From the NCBI RefSeq assembly GCF_015143595.1, contig NZ_WYEU01000001.1, positions 620,001 through 684,000 of the forward strand: a stretch of DNA of 64,000 bases. The letters run 5' to 3'. This stretch comes from Sneathiella sp. P13V-1. GTDB lineage: Bacteria; Pseudomonadota; Alphaproteobacteria; Sneathiellales; Sneathiellaceae. Positions 6,341 through 15,490 of the stretch are shown here, piece after piece. Position 1 is the stretch's first letter. Each line of letters starts with the position of its first letter. Below the pieces are notes generated by a model. It was not told the origin of the DNA, did no database searches, and saw nothing but the letters and a program-made list of their open reading frames with translations. A program made the position numbers and the translations under genes.

Positions 6341-8998
6341 ATGGAACACAGTATTTACAAATACATACTGCGTCACAGTAAGAAGCAGCAGATTATCCTC
6401 ACCTTGATGTCATGCGCATCATTCCCGTTCCTCTATTACTATCTTGAACTCCCCAAAATCATCATTGACCAGGCTATTCAGGCGAAAGACATCATCTTCC
6501 CTGTTGAAATTATGGGTTTCGCCATTGATCAGCAGGAATTTCTATTTGTCTCAGTCGCGGCCTTTCTGCTTCTGGTGATCATCAACCAGAGCTTTAAATA
6601 TATGATCAATGTCTATCAGGGGATCACAGGGGAGCGAATGCTCCGCCGTTTGAGATTTGAACTTTATAGTCGCATCCTGCGCTTCCCACTGCCGACATTT
6701 AAAAAGAAAAGCTCAGGCGAGATCATTCCGATGATCACCGCCGAAGTGGAGCCATTGGGCGGGTTTATCGGCGAAGCCTTTGCGCTCCCTGCATTTCAGG
6801 GGGGGTATCTGATCGTTATCATGGGCTTCCTGCTTGTCCAAAATGTCTATATGGCATTAGCTGCGATCGCCCTCTACCCACTACAGGCGTATTTTATCCC
6901 CAAACTGCAACGCAAAGTGAACCTGCTCGGGAAAGAACGTGTACAGAGGGTTCGTGTTCTTTCGGATAAAATTGGAGAAACCGTTGCCGGTGTGCAAGAT
7001 ATTCACGCCCATGACGCTTCCAACTATCTGCGGGCTGGGTTTACCCGTCAGTTGGGCCGCATCTACTATGTGCGCTATCGTATTTACTTGCTCAAATTCA
7101 TCATCAAGTTCCTGAATAACTTCATTCAGCAATTGGGTCCGTTCTTCTTCTATGCCATCGGTGGCACCATGGTCATCGCGGGCGATCTGGAAATTGGTAC
7201 ATTGGTAGCGGCAATTTCCGCGCATAAGGAAATGGCTGCCCCTTGGAAAGAACTCCTCGCCTATTATCAACGCCGTGAAGATGCCCGCATCAAATACGAA
7301 CAGGTTGTTGAACAGTTTGAACCAGCTGGCATTCGTTCCGATGATTATCAAATGGATGAACCTGATCCGCTTCCAAAATTAGAAGGTGAAGTGGTCGCCT
7401 CCAATCTGGTGCTGGCGGATGATACGGGATCTGCACAACTGGAAGGACTTAACCTCCGCTTCAATATGAACGAAAAACTGGCCATCGTCGGTCCTGCGGG
7501 ATCTGGCCGGGATGCGCTCAGCCGTGTCCTCTCTCGTCTTGTGGATCCTGACCGCGGGCAGTTAAAAGCGGGAAGTGTTGATCTTTTAAGTGCACCGGAA
7601 TCTGTTGTGGGTCGCCGCATCGCTTATGTTGGCCAGACAGGATATATCTTTAACGCAACCCTTGGTGAAAACCTGTTGTTCAGCTTGAAGCATCGTCCGC
7701 TTCACGATCTGCAGAACACGGATGACATGGAAGATGATAAAGAATTTTTTGAGAAGGAAAAAATAGAAATCCCACTTACCGGTAATAGTGAGTTTGATTT
7801 CGACAAGGACTGGATCGACTACGAGGGAGCAGGCGTTAGCAACCGCGAGGAATTGGATGCCCGTGCCATAGATGTTTTGGAAATGGTCGGCCTTGGAGAT
7901 GATGTCTATCAACTTGGTCTTCGAAGCACCGTGGATACGGCCCACGATCCATATACAGCCGACCATATTTTGCGGGCACGGCTTCGTTTCTTTGAAAAGC
8001 TGGAAGCGGATCCAACCTTGAAGGATCTGGTGGAGGCGTTCGATCAAAATAAATACAACACCAACGCCACTTTGGGTGAAAATCTGCTATTTGGAACCCC
8101 TGTTGATGGCAGCTTCGACATGGAGCGCCTCGCAGAGAACTCCTACGTTCAAAAGGTGATCGAGGAAGCAGACCTCACCAACACTTTTGTGAAAATGGGA
8201 TATCAGGTCGCCACCTTGATGGTGGAACTGTTCGCCGACCTGCCGCCTGATCATGAGTTTTTCCAGCTATACAGCTTTATCTCCTCAGACGAGCTGCCCG
8301 ATTATCAGGCAATCCTGAGCCGTGTGGACCAAGATCATCTGGAACAGTTACGTGAAGAAGACAAACTTCGCTTTATGTCCCTGCCGTTCAAAGTAATCCC
8401 CTCCCGACATCGTCTTGGTGTGATTACCGAAGATATTCAGGCAAAAATTGTAGAGGCCCGGCACAAGTTTGTGGAAAACCTTCCCAACAGCCTGAAAGGC
8501 CACATTGAGTTCTTTGATCCCGCCGCCTACAACGCTGCCGCAAACATTCAGGATAATATCCTGTTTGGTAAAGTGGCCTACGGCTATGCGCAAGCAGTAG
8601 AGCGGATCGGCACTCTTCTGTCTGAGGTGGTCCGGGAAATGGATTTGAAACGCGCTATCTTGAAAGTGGGCCTCAGCTTCCCTGTAGGTTCCGGCGGAGC
8701 GCGGCTCAACGAAAATCAGCGTCAGAAACTGTGTATCGCCCGTGCGATTATCAAACGCCCTGACATGTTGATTATGAATCAGGCGACAGCTTCTTTCGAC
8801 CATAAGACACAGTTTCATATTCTTGAAAATGTTTTGGCCGAATTTGAAGAACGTACTGTTGTTTGGTCATTGGAGAAAACGGATATGGCCTATCTGTTCG
8901 ATAAAGTTGCTGTTATTGCCGGCGGCACCGTCGAGGATATCGGCAGTTACGAACATATCCATACCAATAACGAACAATTTAAGGCTTTAAGCGCCTGA
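6341..8998 (+). CDS. ABC-exporter-like protein with degenerate ATPase motifs and a triplicated helical insert
   Basis: 885 residues. Residues ~1-310 form an ABC type-I exporter membrane domain (hydrophobic segments near 18-35, 66-86, 150-180, 265-290; coupling motif near GVQDIHAHDAS). A nucleotide-binding domain follows from ~350, but every catalytic motif is altered: Walker A is GPAGSGRD (384-391, Lys to Arg, Ser to Asp), the signature LSGGQ is LNENQ (789-793), Walker B ends MNQ rather than DE (812-814), and the switch His region reads VVWSLEK. About 280 extra residues separate Q-loop (Q432) and signature, containing further copies of the post-Q-loop motif (438-447, 575-585, 734-743). Likely a pseudo-ATPase transporter or a regulated scaffold; function unknown. 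ATG start, followed 21 bases later by a cyclic-nucleotide-binding gene. Confidence 0.85.
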   Translation: MEHSIYKYILRHSKKQQIILTLMSCASFPFLYYYLELPKIIIDQAIQAKDIIFPVEIMGFAIDQQEFLFVSVAAFLLLVIINQSFKYMINVYQGITGERMLRRLRFELYSRILRFPLPTFKKKSSGEIIPMITAEVEPLGGFIGEAFALPAFQGGYLIVIMGFLLVQNVYMALAAIALYPLQAYFIPKLQRKVNLLGKERVQRVRVLSDKIGETVAGVQDIHAHDASNYLRAGFTRQLGRIYYVRYRIYLLKFIIKFLNNFIQQLGPFFFYAIGGTMVIAGDLEIGTLVAAISAHKEMAAPWKELLAYYQRREDARIKYEQVVEQFEPAGIRSDDYQMDEPDPLPKLEGEVVASNLVLADDTGSAQLEGLNLRFNMNEKLAIVGPAGSGRDALSRVLSRLVDPDRGQLKAGSVDLLSAPESVVGRRIAYVGQTGYIFNATLGENLLFSLKHRPLHDLQNTDDMEDDKEFFEKEKIEIPLTGNSEFDFDKDWIDYEGAGVSNREELDARAIDVLEMVGLGDDVYQLGLRSTVDTAHDPYTADHILRARLRFFEKLEADPTLKDLVEAFDQNKYNTNATLGENLLFGTPVDGSFDMERLAENSYVQKVIEEADLTNTFVKMGYQVATLMVELFADLPPDHEFFQLYSFISSDELPDYQAILSRVDQDHLEQLREEDKLRFMSLPFKVIPSRHRLGVITEDIQAKIVEARHKFVENLPNSLKGHIEFFDPAAYNAAANIQDNILFGKVAYGYAQAVERIGTLLSEVVREMDLKRAILKVGLSFPVGSGGARLNENQRQKLCIARAIIKRPDMLIMNQATASFDHKTQFHILENVLAEFEERTVVWSLEKTDMAYLFDKVAVIAGGTVEDIGSYEHIHTNNEQFKALSA

Positions 8999-9019
8999 TG
9001 AAGAAGAAATAGGAGTGGA

Positions 9020-9493
9020 ATGGTGAGCCTGAAGGAAGAGGTAGAAACCCTGCGACAGATCCCACTTTTCGCAAAAGTGGATCCAACCAAGGTTAAGTTG
9101 CTGGCTTTTACGTCCGAGCGTGTCACATATCAGCCCGGACAGATCGTCTGTCAGCAAGGTGAAATGGGAGATGCCGCCTATGTGATCATAAACGGTGAGG
9201 CACAGGTCCTAATCGACACACCATCCGGTCAGATCAATGTTGCAACCATGAAGAAAAATGACGTCGTTGGTGAAATTGCAATCCTGATCAACATTCCACG
9301 TACCGCCACAATTCGGGCGGAAAGTGAGCTTATAACGTTACGCATTACAAAGGATCACTTCCTCAGCACATTGTCAGAGTTTCCTGAAATTTCTGTGGAA
9401 ATGATGCGGGTGCTGGCAGAGAGATTGGTGCGAACGACGGATGAGCTTCAAAAAGCAAAAGAACAACTTCAGAATGCAGGGCTCACTGATTAA
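9020..9493 (+). CDS. Cyclic-nucleotide-binding domain protein (no DNA-binding domain)
   Basis: 157 residues, essentially a single CAP-type cNMP-binding barrel. It begins with the helix ETLRQIPLFAKVDPTKVKLL, then the beta-barrel with GEMGDAAYVIINGEAQV and a phosphate-binding cassette VVGEIAILINIPRTATIRA that retains the Glu and Arg expected to contact the cyclic nucleotide. A C-terminal helix LAERLVRTTDELQKAKEQL follows. There is no helix-turn-helix, so it is not a Crp-type regulator; it probably acts by protein-protein contact. It lies 21 bases after the ABC-like gene with a GGAGTGG ribosome site and probably modulates that protein (inference). Confidence 0.88.
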   Translation: MVSLKEEVETLRQIPLFAKVDPTKVKLLAFTSERVTYQPGQIVCQQGEMGDAAYVIINGEAQVLIDTPSGQINVATMKKNDVVGEIAILINIPRTATIRAESELITLRITKDHFLSTLSEFPEISVEMMRVLAERLVRTTDELQKAKEQLQNAGLTD

Positions 9494-9520
9494 GCCCTCA
9501 ACAAATCACGAGTAAGGTAA

Positions 9521-10840
9521 ATGGTCCGCCAGTTTCTGGAGTCGTTGCAGGTCTATCTGGACCGACGCGTTATCACAATCCTGCTTTTGGGATTTTCTTC
9601 TGGCCTGCCATTGGCGCTCACGGGGACCACCCTGTCCCTATGGCTTCGTGAGGAAGGGATTACCCTGACTTCCATTGGTTTATTTGCCAATGTGGCAACG
9701 CCATATGCGCTTAAATTCATCTGGTCGCCCCTTGTGGACAAAATGCCGATCCCGCTGTTCAGCCGTTTTCTCGGACGGCGGCGTGGCTGGCTGATATTCA
9801 CACAAATCTGTCTGATCCTGTCCATCTTGGGACTTGGGGCAAGCAATCCGAATATCAGCATTGAAATGACGGCACTGTTTGCCTTTCTGGTTGCCTTTTC
9901 ATCTGCCAGTCAGGATATCGTTATTGACGCCTACCGCGTTGAAATATCGGACGAGAAAACCATGGCAGCGGGGGCTGCGGCCATTGTCTTTGGCTACCGT
10001 ATCGGCATGTTGGCCTCTGGTGCGGGCGCACTTTACCTTGCGTCCTCCGTCAGTTGGCAAATGACCTATAGCATTATGGCCGGTCTTATCTTTATAGGCA
10101 TTCTCACCGTTCTGTTTAACCGCGAACCAGAAAAAGCTGGTGCTCCCGAGCCCCAAGAAAACATGGTGGGTGCAAGCGCGTTGGAAAAAGCTGGTTATTG
10201 GCTGAAAGAAGCCGTTTATGACCCGCTTGCGGAGTTTTTCAAGCGTCCTGGCTGGGTGCCCATCCTGCTTTTTGTGATGCTCTACAAATTCGGGGATAGC
10301 CTTGCCGGGGTGATGAGCACACCCTTCTTTTACGATCTTGGCTTCACAAAAATTGAACTTGCCAATGTCAGTAAGATCTATGGAACCGCCGCGACCTTTA
10401 TCGGGCTGGCCCTCGGCGGTTGGTTGATGGCGGCGACAGGCCTATACCGCACTTTATGGATTTGCGGCTTTCTTCAACTGGGATCCAACTTGATGTTTGC
10501 GGGTCAGGCCATGGCGGGCAACGATATTGTTTTTCTGGCGGCAACCGTTGGCATTGAAAATCTGGCAGGCGGTATGGGAACCGCTGCATTTGTGGCCTAT
10601 CTATCCAGCCTTTGTAATATCAGCTACACCGCGACGCAATATGCCCTTCTGTCATCCTTTATGGCAACGGCGCGGATCTGGTTTTCTTCCCCCGGTGGGT
10701 TTCTGGCGGAACAAACAGGCTGGATCACATTTTTTATCCTGACAACGCTAGCGGCTGTTCCCGGTCTGGTGTTATTATGGTGGCTCACGCGGAAATCCAG
10801 TGAAACGCGCCCGGAAGAGGCGCGGGCTAGCGCCAATTAA
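9521..10840 (+). CDS. AmpG-family MFS transporter (muropeptide permease-like)
   Basis: 439 residues and about 12-14 hydrophobic segments. The N-terminal region ILLLGFSSGLPLALTG and TPYALKFIWSPLVDK is the AmpG family pattern; AmpG proteins import anhydromuropeptides from periplasm to cytoplasm for cell-wall recycling. The loop FSRFLGRRRGWLI corresponds to the MFS motif between helices 2 and 3. It is a strong family assignment but the substrate is not proven; paralogues in this family may carry other glycopeptides or siderophore-like molecules. No ampD, nagZ or beta-lactamase gene is nearby. Gap of 27 bases from the cNMP gene and 31 bases to the acyl-CoA ligase. Confidence 0.85.
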   Translation: MVRQFLESLQVYLDRRVITILLLGFSSGLPLALTGTTLSLWLREEGITLTSIGLFANVATPYALKFIWSPLVDKMPIPLFSRFLGRRRGWLIFTQICLILSILGLGASNPNISIEMTALFAFLVAFSSASQDIVIDAYRVEISDEKTMAAGAAAIVFGYRIGMLASGAGALYLASSVSWQMTYSIMAGLIFIGILTVLFNREPEKAGAPEPQENMVGASALEKAGYWLKEAVYDPLAEFFKRPGWVPILLFVMLYKFGDSLAGVMSTPFFYDLGFTKIELANVSKIYGTAATFIGLALGGWLMAATGLYRTLWICGFLQLGSNLMFAGQAMAGNDIVFLAATVGIENLAGGMGTAAFVAYLSSLCNISYTATQYALLSSFMATARIWFSSPGGFLAEQTGWITFFILTTLAAVPGLVLLWWLTRKSSETRPEEARASAN

Positions 10841-10871
10841 AAAAACACCGAAAAAGGTGTAGGGAGACGTT

Positions 10872-12386
10872 ATGAATATCGCCAATCTATTGGTACGCAC
10901 CGCCCAAAGCCATGCGGGTCAACCAGCCTTGGCTCATGGGACCGAGACGGTTGCGACATACAGAGAATTTGCAAATAAGGCTGCGTCACTGGGCGCTGGC
11001 CTTATGCAACAATATGGGTTGCAAAAAGGGGATCGCGTCGCCCTGATTATGAAAAACCATCCCGAATACTGGATCAGTCTTTTTGCAGTTTGGCATGCGG
11101 GCCTGACCGCAGTGCCTGTAAACGCGAAACTTCATATCAGTGAATTTACCTACATTCTTGAAAATTCAGGGGCAAAGCTGGCTATTGCCACGCCTGAACT
11201 GGCAAAGGAACTGACCGAAGGGCAGGATCTGGCCCCGGTATTGAGCATTTCGGATGCCAATTACGCGGATCTTAAAAACGCGGCACCAATTCCAATGGTG
11301 GATATGGCACCTGATGACTTGGCGTGGCTGTTTTATACCTCCGGCACAACGGGAAAACCAAAAGGCGCCATGCTGAGCCATCGCAATTTGCTCTGCGCTA
11401 TTTTAAGTTATTTTGCCGATGTGTCGTCACATGAGCCGGGGGACTGCATCATTCACGCCGCGCCGCAAACTCATGGCTCTGGTCTTTATGGCCTTCCCCT
11501 TATTGCCAAAGGCGGCATTCAGGTCACCCCGTTAAGCGGCGGGTTCGAGCCGGCGGAAACGCTGGAATTGATTGCGCATCATAAAAACTGCTGCTTCTTC
11601 TTTGCCCCCACCATGGTGCACCGCCTGATCGGTGCAGAAGAATTTAAAAGCGCGGATACCAGCAATATCAAGCTGATCGTTTATGGCGGGGGGCCTATGT
11701 ATGAAGCGGATATCCGAAAAGCCCTCGATGCCATTGGCCCAAAATTCTGCCAGATATATGGGCAAGGTGAAGCGCCCATGACCATCACGGTTCTCACCCA
11801 GCATGAACTGGCAACCGGTGGTGATCATCCAAACCGGTCAGAACGGCTTGCCTCTGTCGGGGTGGAGCGAACAGATGTGGAGGTTTGCATTCGCCGTGAA
11901 GACGGCACCCCTTGCGATCTTGATGAAATCGGGGAAATTACCGTTCGCGGCGATGTGGTGATGCTGGGATACTGGCAAAATGAAGAAGCCACGAACAATA
12001 CGTTAAAGGATGGCTGGCTTTGGACCGGTGACATGGGGGCTAAAGATCAGGATGGCTTCATCACCTTAAAAGACAGATCCAAGGACCTGATCATTTCGGG
12101 TGGCACTAATATCTACCCCCGTGAAATAGAGGAAGTCCTTCTCACTCATCCGGATGTTGCGGAAGTATCGGTCATCGGACGCCATCATGCCGACTGGGGG
12201 GAAGAGGTAATCGCCTTTGTTGTGCCAAATGGCGATGTGCCGTCCATAGAAACACTGGACGCCCATTGTCTTGAGCATATGGCCCGCTTCAAACGCCCCA
12301 AGGAGTATTTCATTCGGGAAAGCCTGCCAAAGAATAACTATGGTAAGGTTCTGAAAACGGAACTCCGTAAAGAGTTTGAAAACTGA
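10872..12386 (+). CDS. AMP-dependent acyl-CoA synthetase/ligase
   Basis: 504 residues of the ANL superfamily, which activates carboxylic acids as acyl-AMP and then acyl-CoA. Visible are the P-loop-like motif LFYTSGTTGKPKGAML, the A5-type region IYGQGEAPMTITVL, the A7 Asp in GWLWTGDMG, the hinge region KDRSKDLIISGGTNIYP and the catalytic Lys near PKNNYGKVLK. The length fits medium/long-chain or aryl-CoA ligases; substrate unknown. GAGACG acts as ribosome site. It ends the operon with the ABC-like, cNMP and AmpG-like genes. Its TGA abuts the stop of the convergent GNAT gene, forming TGATCA. Confidence 0.9.
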   Translation: MNIANLLVRTAQSHAGQPALAHGTETVATYREFANKAASLGAGLMQQYGLQKGDRVALIMKNHPEYWISLFAVWHAGLTAVPVNAKLHISEFTYILENSGAKLAIATPELAKELTEGQDLAPVLSISDANYADLKNAAPIPMVDMAPDDLAWLFYTSGTTGKPKGAMLSHRNLLCAILSYFADVSSHEPGDCIIHAAPQTHGSGLYGLPLIAKGGIQVTPLSGGFEPAETLELIAHHKNCCFFFAPTMVHRLIGAEEFKSADTSNIKLIVYGGGPMYEADIRKALDAIGPKFCQIYGQGEAPMTITVLTQHELATGGDHPNRSERLASVGVERTDVEVCIRREDGTPCDLDEIGEITVRGDVVMLGYWQNEEATNNTLKDGWLWTGDMGAKDQDGFITLKDRSKDLIISGGTNIYPREIEEVLLTHPDVAEVSVIGRHHADWGEEVIAFVVPNGDVPSIETLDAHCLEHMARFKRPKEYFIRESLPKNNYGKVLKTELRKEFEN

Positions 12387-12980
12387 TCAGCGGGTTTTGT
12401 CCCGCTGAAAAGTAAGATGGGTTTTGACCGTCGGCCATTCATGAGCAAGGATGCTATACACGCACGTATCCCGAAGGCTGCCATCTGGCATCATCTTGTG
12501 ACTACGTAAAATCCCGTCCAGTTTTGCGCCCAGCCGTTCAATGGCCGCACGGCTTTGACGGTTCATAAAGTGGGTGCAAAATTCAACGGCGTTGCAGTTA
12601 AATTCCTCAAAAGCATGGGTGAGCAGCATCAATTTACAGCGGGTGTTAAACCCACCCCGCTGCACTGATTTCCGATACCATGTGGACCCGATTTCAAGGC
12701 GGCGATTAGCCTCATCAATATTCATGTAAGTGGTCATGCCTACGGCTTTGCCAGATGCATTATCAACAATAGCAAAAGGACACATGCTGCCCGCCTTCTG
12801 AAGATCCAGCCGTCTGCTGATTTCTGCCCCCATATCCTCAGGTTTTGGCACCGTTGTATACCAAAGCTTCCAAAGTTCCCCATCCTCAGAAGCCTCTTTT
12901 AAGTCCGCTTCATGATCAGAGGACAAAGGAACCAGAGAGACAATTTCATCTCTCAACGTAATTGGATCTGCATACGCCAT
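12387..12980 (-). CDS. GNAT-family N-acetyltransferase (RimJ/RimL-type)
   Basis: 197 residues. The arrangement (ITLRDEIVSLVPLSSDH at the start, EIGSTWYRKSVQRGGFNTRCKLML in the acetyl-CoA-binding core, NAVEFCTHFMNRQSRAAIERLGAK near the C-terminus) is the RimJ/RimL GNAT layout, with the NxxSxxAIExLG element that ends the fold. It should transfer an acetyl group from acetyl-CoA to an amine of a protein or small molecule; the substrate is unknown. It is convergent with the acyl-CoA ligase and stands alone on the minus strand, 140 bases downstream of maeB, beyond the maeB terminator. Confidence 0.85.
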   Translation of the reverse strand: MAYADPITLRDEIVSLVPLSSDHEADLKEASEDGELWKLWYTTVPKPEDMGAEISRRLDLQKAGSMCPFAIVDNASGKAVGMTTYMNIDEANRRLEIGSTWYRKSVQRGGFNTRCKLMLLTHAFEEFNCNAVEFCTHFMNRQSRAAIERLGAKLDGILRSHKMMPDGSLRDTCVYSILAHEWPTVKTHLTFQRDKTR

Positions 12981-13070
12981 TTATTACATCCACAACAATA
13001 TCAGTATGAAAAGGATGTAGCCAAATATTGGTCCCATCAAAAGAGCCAATTCCTACAATCATACAGAACC

Positions 13071-13099
13071 AAAAAAGGCCGCCCAAAGGGCAGCCTTTT
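13071..13099 (-). terminator. Rho-independent terminator after maeB
   Basis: Read on the minus strand, a GC-rich hairpin (AAAAGGCTGCCC, loop TTT, GGGCGGCCTTTT, one G-U pair) is followed by a run of T. It lies about 20 bases after the maeB stop codon. Confidence 0.8.
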
Positions 13100-13120
13100 C
13101 ATAGGATATATTGATCTGAC

Positions 13121-15385
13121 TTACCGGCCAGCTTCGTGCGCGGCAAGAGCGGCCATGTTGACCAGTTCGGATACGGTCGCCCCGATAGGAACGATTTGAA
13201 CGGGTTTGCTGAGGCCCACCATCAGTGGTCCGATAACTTCCGTCTCTCCCAGAACAGGCATCAATTTAGATGTGATATGGGCAGAGTGAAGGCCTGGCAT
13301 AATCAGAACGTTGGCTGGGCCGGATAGGCGGCAGAAAGGATAAAGCGCCATGATGTCCGGGTTCAGCGCCACATCTGCGGACATTTCACCATCATATTCA
13401 AAATCCAGCTCTTCCTGATCCAGAAGGCGAACAGCTTCACGAACCTGTTCAGACGTTTCATGGGCCGGGTTGCCAAAGTTGGAATATGACAGAAGGGCCA
13501 CACGTGGCTCATGGCCCAAACGGCGGGCCACTTCTGCGGTCTGTTTGGTGATCGCGACCAGATCTTTTGCATCAGGAAGCGTTGTGACGGCGGTGTCACC
13601 GATAAACACGGTACGGTCACGTCCTACGGCGATGGAAACGCCGATAGGCTGCTGATCTTCCTTAGCATCCACAACCTTGCTGACTTCCTTAAAGGAGACA
13701 GAGAAACGGCGGGTCACACCGGTGACCATGGCATCCGCATCCCCCATGGCGACCATGCAGGATCCGAAAATATTCCGATCCCGGTTCGCAAGGCGCACAC
13801 AATCACGGTAGAGGTAGCCTTTGCGTTGCAAGCGGCTATAGAGGAAGTCGTGATATTTCTCGCGATCTTCCATTTCGCGAGCATTGTAAATCTCGATCCC
13901 TTCAGGAAGCTCAATACCAATATTTTCGACAGTTTCCTGAATAAATTCTTCCCGGCCAATAAGAACCGGAATGCCGTAACCTGCCTTCTTAAATTCAAGG
14001 GCCGCACGGATCACTTTTTCTTCTTCGCCTTCCGCAAAAACAACCCGGCGTGGGTTCGCGCGAACCTCATCCATGATCAACTGCAGGGAACCGGCTGTAG
14101 GATCAAGACGGGCGCGGAGTTCATTGCGATATGCTGTCTCGTCAATGATCGGACGGCGGGCAACGCCTGTTTCCATGGCTGCTTTCGCAACAGCTGTTGG
14201 AACGTGGCTGATAAGACGTGGATCGAACGGCACAGGGATGATGTAATCCGGACCATAAACCGGGCGATTTCCTTTGTAGGCGGCCGCCACTTCGTCCGGC
14301 ACATCTTCACGGGCGAGCTCTGCCAAGGCTTCAGCTGCCGCGATTTTCATTTCCTCGTTGATGGTTGTTGCCCGAACATCCAACGCTCCGCGGAAGATGT
14401 ATGGGAAACCCAGAACATTGTTCACCTGATTTGGGAAATCCGAACGACCTGTTGCCACAATGGCATCACCGCGCACATCTGCGATATCTTCGGGACGAAT
14501 TTCAGGATCCGGGTTCGCCATGGCAAAGATAATTGGCTTCGCCGCCATATCTTTGACCATCTGCTTGGTCACCGCGCCCTTAACGGACAGTCCAAGGAAG
14601 ATATCCGCACCCACCATGGCTTCTTCCAAAGTTCGGGCTTCTGTTTCCACGGCATGGGCAGATTTCCACTGGTTCATACCCTCTTCACGGCCTTTGTAGA
14701 TCACACCTTTTGTGTCACACAGGATCGCGTTGTTGTGGGGCAGACCCATTGCCTTGATAAGCTCAAGACAGGCAATCGCCGCGGCACCAGCACCGTTTAC
14801 AACAACCTTCACATCCTTCATATTCCGGCCGGTAAGGTCGAGCGCATTAATCACACCTGCCGCACAGATGATTGCCGTACCATGCTGATCATCATGGAAC
14901 ACAGGAATGTCCATAATTTCACGAAGGCGCTGTTCAATAATGAAGCATTCCGGCGCCTTGATGTCTTCCAGGTTGATGCCACCAAAACTTGGCCCCATGA
15001 ACTTCACGGCATTGATGAACTCATCCACATCTTCAGTATCAAGTTCCAGATCAAAACAGTCCAGATCCGCAAAGCGTTTAAACAGAACCGCCTTCCCTTC
15101 CATCACCGGCTTGGATCCAAGTGCACCGAGGTTACCAAGGCCTAGAACCGCTGTACCGTTGGAAATTACCGCAACGCGGTTACCTTTAGTGGTAAAATCA
15201 TAAACGGTGTCTGGATCTTCTGCGATCGCAAGACAAGGGGCCGCAACGCCGGGTGAATAGGCAAGAGATAGGTCCTGCTGGGTCGCAACAGCTTTGGTTG
15301 CAACAATTTCTAACTTACCGGGCTTACCCTGTGCATGATATCGCAGCGCTTCTTCATTATGGCTTGAATCCCGCGTATCGCTCAT
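13121..15385 (-). CDS. maeB: NADP-dependent malic enzyme with C-terminal phosphotransacetylase-like domain
   Basis: 754 residues, the usual size for MaeB. It oxidatively decarboxylates malate to pyruvate with NADP+, feeding pyruvate and NADPH. The malic enzyme part (about 1-430) shows SLAYSPGVAAPCL, TNGTAVLGLGNLGALGSKPV-like nucleotide region (here ISNGTAVLGLG), the metal-binding ECFIIEQRL/FHDDQHGTA segment and VVNGAGAAAIACLEL (NADP Rossmann loop). The remaining ~320 residues are a phosphate acetyl/butyryl-transferase-like domain (RRVVFAEGEEEKVIRAA, VALLSYSNFGNP), considered regulatory in this family. ATG start with GAGGAAA upstream. Monocistronic, divergent from mutS, with its own terminator. 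Confidence 0.96.
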   Translation of the reverse strand: MSDTRDSSHNEEALRYHAQGKPGKLEIVATKAVATQQDLSLAYSPGVAAPCLAIAEDPDTVYDFTTKGNRVAVISNGTAVLGLGNLGALGSKPVMEGKAVLFKRFADLDCFDLELDTEDVDEFINAVKFMGPSFGGINLEDIKAPECFIIEQRLREIMDIPVFHDDQHGTAIICAAGVINALDLTGRNMKDVKVVVNGAGAAAIACLELIKAMGLPHNNAILCDTKGVIYKGREEGMNQWKSAHAVETEARTLEEAMVGADIFLGLSVKGAVTKQMVKDMAAKPIIFAMANPDPEIRPEDIADVRGDAIVATGRSDFPNQVNNVLGFPYIFRGALDVRATTINEEMKIAAAEALAELAREDVPDEVAAAYKGNRPVYGPDYIIPVPFDPRLISHVPTAVAKAAMETGVARRPIIDETAYRNELRARLDPTAGSLQLIMDEVRANPRRVVFAEGEEEKVIRAALEFKKAGYGIPVLIGREEFIQETVENIGIELPEGIEIYNAREMEDREKYHDFLYSRLQRKGYLYRDCVRLANRDRNIFGSCMVAMGDADAMVTGVTRRFSVSFKEVSKVVDAKEDQQPIGVSIAVGRDRTVFIGDTAVTTLPDAKDLVAITKQTAEVARRLGHEPRVALLSYSNFGNPAHETSEQVREAVRLLDQEELDFEYDGEMSADVALNPDIMALYPFCRLSGPANVLIMPGLHSAHITSKLMPVLGETEVIGPLMVGLSKPVQIVPIGATVSELVNMAALAAHEAGR

Positions 15386-15490
15386 CTCACTGTTTCCTCA
15401 AAATCGTCTTTACTTTTTTTGCGCCTCGCCGCCCTAAATTTTCCTGTTAAAAGGTGTTGGCAAAACTGGCGGCTATGATAGTTTTCCTTC

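Noticed and set aside
13511-15145. Long plus-strand open frame (544 codons) opposite maeB
   Set aside because: It lies wholly antisense to the clear malic enzyme gene, has His/Cys/Arg-rich composition typical of antisense frames, no domain similarity and no ribosome site.
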